In this document: positions 1 to 6,567 of the stretch, one piece after another
How the letters are laid out: every line of letters begins with the position of its first letter
How positions within the stretch are numbered: position 1 is the first letter of the stretch
NCBI GenBank assembly: GCA_035460505.1
Contig: DATHWP010000057.1
Location: 1 to 10,152 of the forward strand
DNA from: Methyloradius sp035460505
GTDB lineage: Bacteria; Pseudomonadota; Gammaproteobacteria; Burkholderiales; Methylophilaceae
Length of the DNA stretch: 10,152 nucleotides
Direction of reading: 5' to 3'
The notes under the pieces: generated by a model
Databases searched by the model: none
Seen by the model: only the letters and a program-made list of their open reading frames with translations
Told to the model about the DNA's origin: nothing
Position numbers and translations under genes: made by a program

Positions 1-427
1 CATCAATAGCTGGTTCAATTCCATCAACTTTCCTAGGCCGCCAAGTCATTGCTCGTTCAATTCGGTCAAGCAAGGCTCCGGGAGTGTAAGGTTTAACCAA
101 AAGACCGCTCACGCCATAAGATATAGCTTGCTCAACACGGGAACGCTCAGCTTCGGCTGTAATCATTAGAACGGGAAGTCGGCTCAACTTATCATTCGCC
201 CGCATAGCAATTAACAAATCAAGTCCTGTCATTACAGGCATATTCCAATCTGTTATGACTATATCAACTAGGTGATTTTGCAAAATACGCAAAGCCTCAG
301 CACCATCGTTTGCTTGCAGAATATTTTTGGCGGCAGCCCCTAACGTTTCAAGCTGACTCTTTGTTATCTTGCGCATAGACTCAAAGTCATCAACAACTAA
401 GATAATGGTGCTTTTTGTAATTGGCAT
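1..427 (-). CDS. Response regulator, receiver (CheY-like) domain protein, 3' end outside window
   Basis: Reading the minus strand from an ATG at 427 gives 142 codons open to the window edge, so the C-terminus is missing. The protein is a phospho-receiver domain: the N-terminal strand ILVVDD carries the acidic pair D13/D14, the phospho-acceptor is D60 in TDWNMP, the switch Thr is T90 in MITAEAE, and the invariant Lys is K112 in LLVKPY. The DWNMP and ITAEA wording is close to CheY. After the last receiver helix (about residue 128, AMTW) the frame continues through a hydrophilic stretch (RPRKVDGIEPAID), so an additional domain or a longer tail is likely. Its nature cannot be seen. It would accept phosphate from a histidine kinase that is not in this window. 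The ribosome binding site is weak (GAAAG). The receiver call is certain; the output is unknown. Confidence 0.9.
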   Translation of the reverse strand, partial: MPITKSTIILVVDDFESMRKITKSQLETLGAAAKNILQANDGAEALRILQNHLVDIVITDWNMPVMTGLDLLIAMRANDKLSRLPVLMITAEAERSRVEQAISYGVSGLLVKPYTPGALLDRIERAMTWRPRKVDGIEPAID

Positions 428-550
428 AGAGTTACTTTCGTTAAATAATGCTATACAGGTTTATTGTCTCAGTCACAGATATATTCATATAGTCCTTTTA
501 TGGACTGCGGCATAAATACTTCCCCTATTTAAACCATCGTTTTAAAACTT

Positions 551-570
551 CTCGTGAGATTAACTCACCA
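551..570 (-). terminator. Weak inverted repeat just beyond pepN, possible terminator
   Basis: GTGAG (554-558) and CTCAC (564-568) are complementary with a 5-nt loop and lie about 20 nt past the pepN stop in the direction of transcription. On the minus strand the hairpin is followed by GAGAAGTTTTAAAA rather than a clean T run. It may be a weak terminator for pepN, but the stem is short and this could be chance. If it does not terminate, pepN transcripts would run into the receiver gene, which has the same orientation. Confidence 0.25.
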
Positions 571-589
571 TTTCTATTCTATTAATTAA

Positions 590-3211
590 CTAGCCTTTCA
601 AGCTTTTACTCACCACCTCAAACACATCGCTGGATAGATCGCCTGAATCCATAATGGATTGCAGCGCAGCTTTCATGTTGGCTTGCAGTTGAGGCGTATA
701 GCGTTTCCATTCCCTGAATGGCGTGACCTGGCGAGCGGCGATTTGCGGGTTTATCGCGTTCAATTCAATAATCGTATCCCTTAATATTGCATAGCCCTGG
801 CCGCTTGGGTCATGGAACTTCACGGGGTTGTTGATTGCAAATGCTGAATAGAGTGAGCGCACGCGATTTGGGTTTTTGATATTAAATTCCGCATGGTTTC
901 GTAGCTTTGCGAAATCATCGAATATCTCATCCCTGTTGGCGATAGCTTGTAGCGAAAACCATTTATCGACAACCAATTGATAGTCTTTAAATCGATGATA
1001 GAAATTGGTGAATACTTCTTCACGTTCTGGTTGTGTGCTATCGGATAAGCAGGCTAATGCGGCGACACGATCAGTCATATTATCGGCCTGGTCATAATGC
1101 GCCTTGGCCAGAGCCGCGCATCCGCTGCCATTAGTCACGGTCAATAATTCAAGCACGGTGTTTTTTAGTGATCTGCGCCCCATGGCTTCAGGTGAGATAG
1201 AGAACTCGCCCATGCTGAGATTATCTTTATATAGACGCAGCAAGGCATCTTTGTGCGCGCGTTTAATGGCTTTGAGTATGTGCGTGCGGGCACTATCTAT
1301 GGCCGCTGGGTCAATCACATCCTGCGTTTGAGCTATCACTGCGATGGCGGGCAGGGATAGGGCTCTGGCCAGTAGGGCTTTATCACCTTGATTGTTAAGG
1401 CCTTGCTGAATCATGATGCCAATATCATCAATGAATTGAGAGATGTCGGCTTCGCTGTTAGCCATCACTCGTTCTATAGTGCGCAGTGCGATGGTTTGGC
1501 CTGCCTCCCATTTGTTGAATCCGTCAGTATCATTGAGTTGTAGCAGGCGCAGGTCGTCGTCACTCAAGTCTGTGGTTAATTTCACAGGGGCAGAAAAGCC
1601 GCGCAAGATTGATGGCACAGGGCGTGTCTTGACGTTATCGAAAGTGAAGCTTTGTTCACGTTCAGTCATTTCAAGTACTTGCGTTGTGTGCGTTTCAATG
1701 CCTTGCTCATTGAGCAACCCAACTGCCACAGGGATATGCAGTGGTTTTTTATCTGTCTGGCCTGGCGTATCGTTTTGTGATTGTTTTAGAGTAAGGGTGA
1801 ATTGATTCCGCGCGGGGTTATATTGGCTGGAAACCTTTAACGACGGTGTGCCAGCCTGTTTGTACCATAAGAAAAATTGCGACATATCGCGGCCAGAGGC
1901 ATCTGCCATGCATTGCACAAAATCGTCACAGGTCACGGCATGGCCGTCATATCGATCAAAGTAAAGATCGGTTGCTTTACGGTAAGTGTCTTCGCCCAGT
2001 AACGTCTGTTGCATGCGAATGAGCTCTGAGCCTTTTTCATACACTGTCATGGTGTAGAAATTGCTGATCTCGATGAAATTGTCGGGCTGCACCGCATGGG
2101 CAAGGGGGCTGGCATCTTCCGAAAATTGAAAGCGACGCAAGTGATCAACATCATCAATACGCTGAACGGAGCGAGAGTTCATATCAGCGCTGAATTCGTG
2201 ATCCCTGAACACAGTAAGGCCTTCTTTGAGTGACAGTTGGAACCAATCGCGGCAGGTCACGCGGTTGCCAGTCCAGTTATGGAAATACTCGTGTGCAATC
2301 ACGCCCTCAACACTCATGAAGTCAGTATCGGTAGCAGTTTCCTGGTGAGCAAGTACTAGCTTGGTGTTAAAGATGTTGAGCGAAGTATTTTCCATTGCGC
2401 CCATATTGAAGTCACTCACAGCCACGATATTGAATAGATCAAGCTCGTATTCGCGTCCGTATTTCTCTTCATCCCACTGCATGGATTTTTTGAGGGATTG
2501 CATCGCGTGGTCACATTGGCCTTCATCACCAGAACGAACGTAGATATGCAAATCTACATTGCGCCCCGACATTGTTTTGAAAGTATCTTCGATGCGGACA
2601 AGATCGCCAGCCACCAGTGCGAATAGGTAGCAGGGCTTGGGGAATGGGTCATTCCATGCGGTAAAGTGTCGCCCGTTAGATAGCTCACCAGACTCCACCA
2701 AGTTGCCGTTAGAGAGCAGCACTGGATACTTGCTTTTATCTGCCTCAATGCGGACGGAGAAAATGCTCAGTACATCCGGCCTATCCTGGAAGTATGTAAT
2801 GCGGCGAAAGCCTTCAGCCTCGCATTGTGTGCAATAGGTACCTTGCGACTTATACAAGCCTTCAAGCGCGGTGTTGGTTTCGGGGTGAATTTCAGAGGTG
2901 ATAGAGAGCGTGAATTTCTCGCCTGCATCATTGATGATCAGTTGGTTATCAGCAAGCGTATAGCCACTGAAAGCGATGCCGTCAATTTCAACGGAGAGGA
3001 TGGTTTGATCTTGCCCATTCAAGACTAGCGTACTTGAATTGCCATCCGGGTTCTTGATGTATGAAACCTCCGACCTGACGATCGTCTTGTCTTCAGATAA
3101 CTCAAAGAGGAGGTTGATATGCGAGGCTTTGTAAGGAGCTGGGGCATAGTCTTTCAGGTAAATTGTCTTCGGCTTGACTATATTGGACCCAACTTCGGTA
3201 TCTGGTGACAT
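590..3211 (-). CDS. pepN: Aminopeptidase N (alanyl aminopeptidase, M1 family zinc metallopeptidase)
   Basis: Cytosolic broad-specificity exopeptidase that removes N-terminal residues from peptides in the late steps of protein turnover. About 873 residues, matching the roughly 870 of E. coli PepN. Numbered from the ATG at 3211, the exopeptidase motif GAMEN is at about 271-275 and the zinc motif HEYFHNWTGN begins at about 307. Its two His and catalytic Glu are intact, and the third zinc ligand is Glu 330 in KEGLTV. The transition-state Tyr is in FYTMTVYEKGSE (about Y391). The long helical C-terminal domain typical of gammaproteobacterial/betaproteobacterial PepN fills the rest. An in-frame TTG lies two codons upstream (3217). 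I prefer the ATG, although neither start has a strong Shine-Dalgarno. No signal peptide. No frameshift or missing catalytic residue. It is transcribed divergently from the PEP-CTERM gene and looks monocistronic. Confidence 0.97.
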   Translation of the reverse strand: MSPDTEVGSNIVKPKTIYLKDYAPAPYKASHINLLFELSEDKTIVRSEVSYIKNPDGNSSTLVLNGQDQTILSVEIDGIAFSGYTLADNQLIINDAGEKFTLSITSEIHPETNTALEGLYKSQGTYCTQCEAEGFRRITYFQDRPDVLSIFSVRIEADKSKYPVLLSNGNLVESGELSNGRHFTAWNDPFPKPCYLFALVAGDLVRIEDTFKTMSGRNVDLHIYVRSGDEGQCDHAMQSLKKSMQWDEEKYGREYELDLFNIVAVSDFNMGAMENTSLNIFNTKLVLAHQETATDTDFMSVEGVIAHEYFHNWTGNRVTCRDWFQLSLKEGLTVFRDHEFSADMNSRSVQRIDDVDHLRRFQFSEDASPLAHAVQPDNFIEISNFYTMTVYEKGSELIRMQQTLLGEDTYRKATDLYFDRYDGHAVTCDDFVQCMADASGRDMSQFFLWYKQAGTPSLKVSSQYNPARNQFTLTLKQSQNDTPGQTDKKPLHIPVAVGLLNEQGIETHTTQVLEMTEREQSFTFDNVKTRPVPSILRGFSAPVKLTTDLSDDDLRLLQLNDTDGFNKWEAGQTIALRTIERVMANSEADISQFIDDIGIMIQQGLNNQGDKALLARALSLPAIAVIAQTQDVIDPAAIDSARTHILKAIKRAHKDALLRLYKDNLSMGEFSISPEAMGRRSLKNTVLELLTVTNGSGCAALAKAHYDQADNMTDRVAALACLSDSTQPEREEVFTNFYHRFKDYQLVVDKWFSLQAIANRDEIFDDFAKLRNHAEFNIKNPNRVRSLYSAFAINNPVKFHDPSGQGYAILRDTIIELNAINPQIAARQVTPFREWKRYTPQLQANMKAALQSIMDSGDLSSDVFEVVSKSLKG

Positions 3212-3244
3212 GAGCAAGAATTTCTTTAGTTTATGTTGTTAAAC

Positions 3245-3250
3245 AGTATA
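3245..3250 (-). promoter_or_regulatory. Possible -10 element for pepN
   Basis: On the minus strand TATACT lies about 34 nt before the pepN ATG, matching the sigma-70 -10 consensus at five of six positions. No good -35 hexamer sits 16-18 nt upstream (a CTGACA is only 10 nt away). This is a tentative call based on position and the hexamer alone. Confidence 0.25.
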
Positions 3251-3352
3251 AGAGAGATTCTGTCAGCCGTTTTTATGAATTTTCAACATACGTGTTAGCA
3301 ATTCAATCAGTCCGCTTTGGGTTATGCGTTCCCAATACTTAAACTCTTAACA

Positions 3353-3380
3353 ATTAATAATGTAAATTTATATTATTAAT
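3353..3380. promoter_or_regulatory. 28-bp near-perfect AT-rich palindrome, candidate enhancer-binding-protein site
   Basis: The two 14-nt arms, ATTAATAATGTAAA and TTTATATTATTAAT, are reverse complements except at one position (13 of 14 pairs), with no spacer. The centre is about 90 bp upstream of the start expected from the sigma-54 promoter at 3430-3444, which is the usual distance for a bacterial enhancer-binding protein. In PEP-CTERM systems the known activator is PrsR, so this could be its site (inference). It has no T-tract or GC stem and does not look like a terminator. It could also serve the divergent pepN side. Confidence 0.5.
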
Positions 3381-3429
3381 CAATGGGATATTATGAATTT
3401 TGGATTGCCTGTTTGTATATTTCCTGTAC

Positions 3430-3444
3430 TGGCACTTAAGTTGC
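3430..3444 (+). promoter_or_regulatory. Sigma-54 (RpoN) -24/-12 promoter of the PEP-CTERM gene
   Basis: TGGCAC at 3430-3435, a 5-nt spacer TTAAG, then TTGC at 3441-3444 followed by T. This matches the sigma-54 consensus TGGCAC-N5-TTGC(A/T) at every position, including the invariant GG and GC dinucleotides with correct spacing. The expected start is near 3456, giving a leader of about 24 nt that holds GGGAG (3469-3473) six nt before the ATG at 3480. Sigma-54 control of PEP-CTERM genes through the PrsK/PrsR two-component system is known in exosortase-carrying bacteria. Confidence 0.85.
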
Positions 3445-3479
3445 TGATATAGAGCTAGAAGTCTTAATGGGAGTTTTAA

Positions 3480-4151
3480 ATGAATTTTGTGAGTTTTTTC
3501 AAGAAGACAGCGTTAGTGGCGTCATTAACGATGTTGGTGAGTTTCTCGGCATCTGCGAACACATTGCTTTGGAATACAGGCGTAACAGATAGTGGCAAAG
3601 GTGCTGAAGGTAGCGTTGATCAACACTACACTTTAGATGGCGGCGCTGCTTCATATGTGGCGTTGGGTGTGAATGGCGCCTGGTTGGCTGATAGTGCTAG
3701 CAGTGCTTCTGCATGGATTACCCCAACAGCTAATGCTAATGACGGTAGCCTTGACCCATTTACTGCCGGCACTTATACCTATAGTCAAACTTTTGACTTG
3801 TCTGGCTACGATGCAAGCAAAACCAGCTTCAGCGCAATCTGGATGGCAGACAATAATGCATCTGTGTATTTAAATGGTAGTTTGCTTTCTAGCATCACTG
3901 GCGGTACTTACTCTAACTTCAACAGCTTTAGCTCATTCTCTGCAAATAGCGGTTTTGTGAATGGCTTAAATACCTTGAGTTTTGTGGTGACTAACCTGGC
4001 TCAGAATGGTGGCAATCCAAGCGGCTTACGTGTTGAGTTTTCCAATGTGAGCGTTGCTGCTGTCCCAGAGCCTAAAACCAATGCGATGCTGCTTTCAGGT
4101 TTGGCGCTGATGGGTTTGGTAGTTAGGCGTCGCAAGGCACTTGAGTCTTGA
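3480..4151 (+). CDS. PEP-CTERM sorting-domain protein, secreted, jelly-roll-like
   Basis: A 223-residue exported protein with a classical signal peptide: MNFVSFFKK, a hydrophobic core to about residue 22, and an ASA cleavage motif ending at A26. The C-terminus has the PEP-CTERM tripartite signal: VPEP at 195-198, a hydrophobic helix at about 202-215, and RRRK at 216-219. This signal is recognised by an exosortase (EpsH/XrtA type), which removes it during export to the surface. The exosortase is not in this window. The body is rich in Ser, Asn, Gly and Thr with few charges. It contains FSAIWMADNNASVYLNGSLL (about 117-136) and a later SFVVTNLAQNGGNPSGLRVEF, which resemble the galactose-binding/CBM-like beta-sandwich; the latter is fold-level inference. 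The mature part has no Cys. The preceding sigma-54 promoter and following terminator make it a monocistronic, conditionally expressed gene, likely for extracellular matrix or flocculation. The exact role is unknown. Confidence 0.92.
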   Translation: MNFVSFFKKTALVASLTMLVSFSASANTLLWNTGVTDSGKGAEGSVDQHYTLDGGAASYVALGVNGAWLADSASSASAWITPTANANDGSLDPFTAGTYTYSQTFDLSGYDASKTSFSAIWMADNNASVYLNGSLLSSITGGTYSNFNSFSSFSANSGFVNGLNTLSFVVTNLAQNGGNPSGLRVEFSNVSVAAVPEPKTNAMLLSGLALMGLVVRRRKALES

Positions 4152-4198
4152 TTTGAAATAACGATATAACTCGGCCTTGTTTTACATAGGTCGCCAAC

Positions 4199-4234
4199 AA
4201 AGCCCCTTACTCTTTTGAGAAGGGGCTTTTGTTT
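4199..4234 (+). terminator. Rho-independent terminator of the PEP-CTERM gene
   Basis: AAAGCCCCTT (4199-4208) pairs perfectly with AAGGGGCTTT (4220-4229). The stem is extended by CTC/GAG (4210-4212, 4217-4219) around a TTTT loop, with one bulged A. The T-rich tail TTTTGTTT follows. It lies about 50 nt past the stop codon. Confidence 0.9.
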
Positions 4235-4284
4235 ATATATTGCTTTTAGCCTGACAGTGATTAACTATCCTTGTTCAAGCTGTA

Positions 4285-4314
4285 ATCAATGGAATCTGGT
4301 TTATTGCCATTGAT
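4285..4314. repeat. Inverted repeat upstream of the peroxiredoxin gene
   Basis: ATCAATGG (4285-4292) and CCATTGAT (4307-4314) are perfect 8-bp inverted arms with a 14-nt spacer. The right arm overlaps the OxyR-like half-site starting at 4312. No T-tract follows. It may be an operator for a dimeric regulator or a transcript hairpin. Function unknown. Confidence 0.4.
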
Positions 4315-4328
4315 ATATTAAATCTATC
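4312..4328. promoter_or_regulatory. OxyR-like half-site upstream of prx5-gor
   Basis: The 17-bp stretch GATAT-ATTAAAT-CTATC has the outer GATA/CTATC and internal TTnAA of the OxyR half-site GATAG-GTTNAAC-CTATC, matching 13 of 16 defined positions by eye. A second half-site expected 22 bp downstream (4334-4350) is only weakly similar. The site is about 120 bp before the peroxiredoxin start. OxyR control of peroxiredoxin and gor genes is well established in other proteobacteria, so the location makes sense, but AT-rich DNA gives such matches by chance. Confidence 0.4.
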
Positions 4329-4444
4329 AGAACAATTATAACAATTCATTTAACAAATCGATGTCATGTGTTTAAGATGCATCTGTGCTTAACGAAGCAG
4401 TAAATTTTAATTTCAATTGATACATAAAATAAAGGAATCAGAAA

Positions 4445-4969
4445 ATGACTAATTTAGTACCTGATGTTGTATTTAAAACCCGTGTTCGCGACGAAAGCGT
4501 TGGCGGCCCTAATCCATTCCGTTGGCAAGATGTGACAACAGCGGATATTTTTAAAGGCAAAAAAATAGTGATTGTGGCTTTGCCGGGGGCTTTCACGCCA
4601 ACCTGTTCTGGTACTCACTTGCCAGGGTTTGATGCCAAGTACGATGAATTTATTGCCCAGGGGATTGATGAAGTCTACTGCTTGAGCGTGAATGATGCTT
4701 TCACCATGTTCCAATGGGGCAAAAACCTCGGCGTGAAACATGTGAAGATGTTGCCTGATGGCAATGGCGACTTTACCCGTAAGATGGGTATGCTCGTGAA
4801 GAAAGAGAATTTGGGTTTTGGTGAACGCTCATGGCGCTATTCAATGTTGGTCGATGACCAAAAGATCGTGAAGATTTTTGAAGAGCCAGGTAAAGCGGAT
4901 AACTTCCCGGAAGATCCATTCGTGGTAAGTGATGCAGATACCATCCTTAACTTCATCAAGCAGAAGTAA
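4445..4969 (+). CDS. Peroxiredoxin, Prx5 family (glutathione-linked thiol peroxidase)
   Basis: A 174-residue cytosolic peroxidase that reduces H2O2 and organic hydroperoxides through a Cys thiolate. The peroxidatic motif PGAFTPTCS places the catalytic Cys at 54 with Pro 47 and Thr 51. The family Arg is in GERSWRYS (about 127-133, R128). The second Cys, C79 in VYCLSVNDAF, is in the position seen in many bacterial Prx5 proteins and is not a typical resolving Cys, so a 1-Cys mechanism using glutathione is likely. The glutaredoxin domain found in Prx5-Grx hybrids is absent; the protein ends after the usual C-terminal helix (ILNFIKQK). The start is well supported by AAAGGA (4431-4436) eight nt upstream. 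The glutathione reductase gene lies 87 nt downstream on the same strand, which supports the use of glutathione as reductant. Possible OxyR control is described under the upstream site. Confidence 0.94.
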   Translation: MTNLVPDVVFKTRVRDESVGGPNPFRWQDVTTADIFKGKKIVIVALPGAFTPTCSGTHLPGFDAKYDEFIAQGIDEVYCLSVNDAFTMFQWGKNLGVKHVKMLPDGNGDFTRKMGMLVKKENLGFGERSWRYSMLVDDQKIVKIFEEPGKADNFPEDPFVVSDADTILNFIKQK

Positions 4970-4988
4970 TACATTAATAGTGAGCTAA

Positions 4989-5025
4989 AGAGGGCGATGC
5001 ATGCATTGCATCGCCCTTTGTTTTT
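4989..5025 (+). terminator. Strong hairpin with T tail between peroxiredoxin and gor
   Basis: AGGGCGATGCA (4991-5001) pairs perfectly over 11 bp with TGCATCGCCCT (5007-5017) around the loop TGCAT, followed by TTGTTTTT. It is a good intrinsic terminator 20 nt after the peroxiredoxin stop. Only about 31 nt remain before the gor TTG start, with no convincing complete promoter, so gor is probably reached by partial read-through. The hairpin may also protect the upstream message. Confidence 0.85.
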
Positions 5026-5056
5026 GACAGATCAATACTAAAAAGCGAGAACTAAA

Positions 5057-6409
5057 TTGACTACCTACGACTATGACTTATTTGTAATTGGCGCCGGATC
5101 AGGTGGCGTTCGTGCGGCACGCATGGCAGCGGGTCATGGTGTACGCGTGGCGATTGCTGAAGATCGTTATTTTGGCGGCACTTGCGTCAACGTTGGTTGT
5201 GTGCCGAAAAAGCTTTATGTATATGCTTCGCAGTTCAGTGAGAGCTTTACTGGCTCGGTAGGTTTTGGCTGGAAAGGCCAAAATCCCCAGTTTGACTGGC
5301 CAACATTGGTGGCTAATAAAACCAAGGAAATTGACCGATTGCAGGGCGTATACGACCGCTTGTTGCAAGAAAGTGGTGTTGCCATTTTTAATGGCAGGGC
5401 TGTATTGCAGGATGCCCACACTGTGCTGGTCAATGGCAAAAGTTACACTGCTGAGCGCATTCTGGTCGCGACTGGCGGCTGGCCATTTGTGCCAGATGTG
5501 ATTGGCAAAGAGTTCATTGTGACCTCGAACGAGATATTCAACTTACCTGTTTTGCCTAAGCGCTTGCTGATTGTGGGTGGCGGTTATATTGCCGTTGAGT
5601 TCGCCGGCATCATGCACGGGCTTGGGGTGGAAGTTGGTATCCTTGAGCGAGGCGATAAAGTGTTGAAAGGCTTTGATGAGGATATCCGTGATTTCTTGAT
5701 CGAGCAGATGATCAACAAGGGCATCAAGTTTTATTTCAGCAATAGCGTAGATCGTATCAAGCAGCATGAAGACGGTTTTACGGTGCATACCATGGATGGC
5801 AATTCGATCGATACAGACCTGGTGATGTATGCGACAGGCCGCGTGCCTAATACCAAGGGAATCGGGCTTGAGGCTCTGGGCGTGCAGTTGAATGATATTG
5901 GGGCAATCAAGGTGAATGATGATTACCAGACCAACGTGCCTTCCATCTATGCGCTTGGTGATGTGACTCATCGGGTGAATCTCACGCCAGTCGCAACAGC
6001 TGAAGGTATGGCATTGGTGAATCATTTATATGCCAACAAAACGGGTAAGGTGGATTACGAGAATATTCCGACCGCTGTATTTAGCCAGCCTAATATTGCA
6101 ACCGTTGGTCTTACAGAAGCACAGGCACGTGAAAAGTACCCCGACATTGATATTTATAAATCAGTGTTCAAGCCTATGAAAAATACACTGTCTGGCATCA
6201 ATGAAAGAACCTTGATGAAGATGATTGTTGTCCGCAGTTCAGACAAAGTGGTCGGCATGCACATGGTTGGGCCAGATGCAGGTGAGATCATCCAGGGCAT
6301 GGCAGTGGCGATTCGTGCGGGTGCTACTAAAGCTATTTTTGATAGCACCATAGGCATACACCCGACTGCGGCTGAGGAATTTGTAACGATGCGTAAGCCT
6401 GTGGCCTAA
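5057..6409 (+). CDS. gor: Glutathione-disulfide reductase (class I pyridine nucleotide-disulfide oxidoreductase)
   Basis: A cytosolic flavoenzyme that reduces glutathione disulfide with NAD(P)H. It has 450 residues, the same as E. coli Gor. Domains in order: FAD-binding GAGSGG (12-17), redox-active disulfide C43/C48 in GTCVNVGCVPKK, second Rossmann motif GGGYIAVEFAG (174-184), ATGRVPN (259-265), FAD-contacting GD at 301-302, and the dimerisation domain with the catalytic pair H435/E440 in HPTAAEE. In the NADPH pocket R198 is kept, but the second Arg (R204 in E. coli) is K204 and residue 197 is Glu, so NADPH is likely but not certain. The start is TTG: a GCGAGAA lies five nt upstream, and no in-frame ATG fits before the conserved YDLFVIGAG. 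It recycles glutathione for the neighbouring Prx5. The TTG start and the upstream hairpin both suggest lower expression than the peroxiredoxin. Confidence 0.96.
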   Translation: MTTYDYDLFVIGAGSGGVRAARMAAGHGVRVAIAEDRYFGGTCVNVGCVPKKLYVYASQFSESFTGSVGFGWKGQNPQFDWPTLVANKTKEIDRLQGVYDRLLQESGVAIFNGRAVLQDAHTVLVNGKSYTAERILVATGGWPFVPDVIGKEFIVTSNEIFNLPVLPKRLLIVGGGYIAVEFAGIMHGLGVEVGILERGDKVLKGFDEDIRDFLIEQMINKGIKFYFSNSVDRIKQHEDGFTVHTMDGNSIDTDLVMYATGRVPNTKGIGLEALGVQLNDIGAIKVNDDYQTNVPSIYALGDVTHRVNLTPVATAEGMALVNHLYANKTGKVDYENIPTAVFSQPNIATVGLTEAQAREKYPDIDIYKSVFKPMKNTLSGINERTLMKMIVVRSSDKVVGMHMVGPDAGEIIQGMAVAIRAGATKAIFDSTIGIHPTAAEEFVTMRKPVA

Positions 6410-6567
6410 AAATTGTCATTATTTGCTGCAAAGACTCATGAAAATCATTAGGCCTCAATCATGAACATGCACACGGGTTTTGACGAACATGTGTCTATTA
6501 TGTGAGTCATACATTCAAGCAACACAAATTGCTGAATTCCTAAATAACTTAATAAAGGACATACATC

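Noticed and set aside
491..506. Inverted repeat AGTCC-TTTTAT-GGACT upstream of the receiver gene
   Set aside because: Only 5-bp arms with no supporting promoter context; not distinguishable from chance.
1443..1805. 120-codon plus-strand open frame opposite pepN
   Set aside because: It lies wholly within pepN in antisense, has no recognisable motifs and no ribosome binding site, and pepN is intact.
3393..3452. Short frame MNFGLPVCIFPVLALKLLI upstream of the PEP-CTERM gene; ATGAATTTT also occurs at 3275 and 3480
   Set aside because: It lies over the sigma-54 promoter, so it would not be on the transcript, and it lacks a ribosome binding site. The repeated 9-mer is probably chance in AT-rich DNA.
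5543..6025. 160-codon minus-strand open frame inside gor
   Set aside because: Antisense shadow of a well-conserved gene; His/Ile-rich composition follows from the complement of gor codons.
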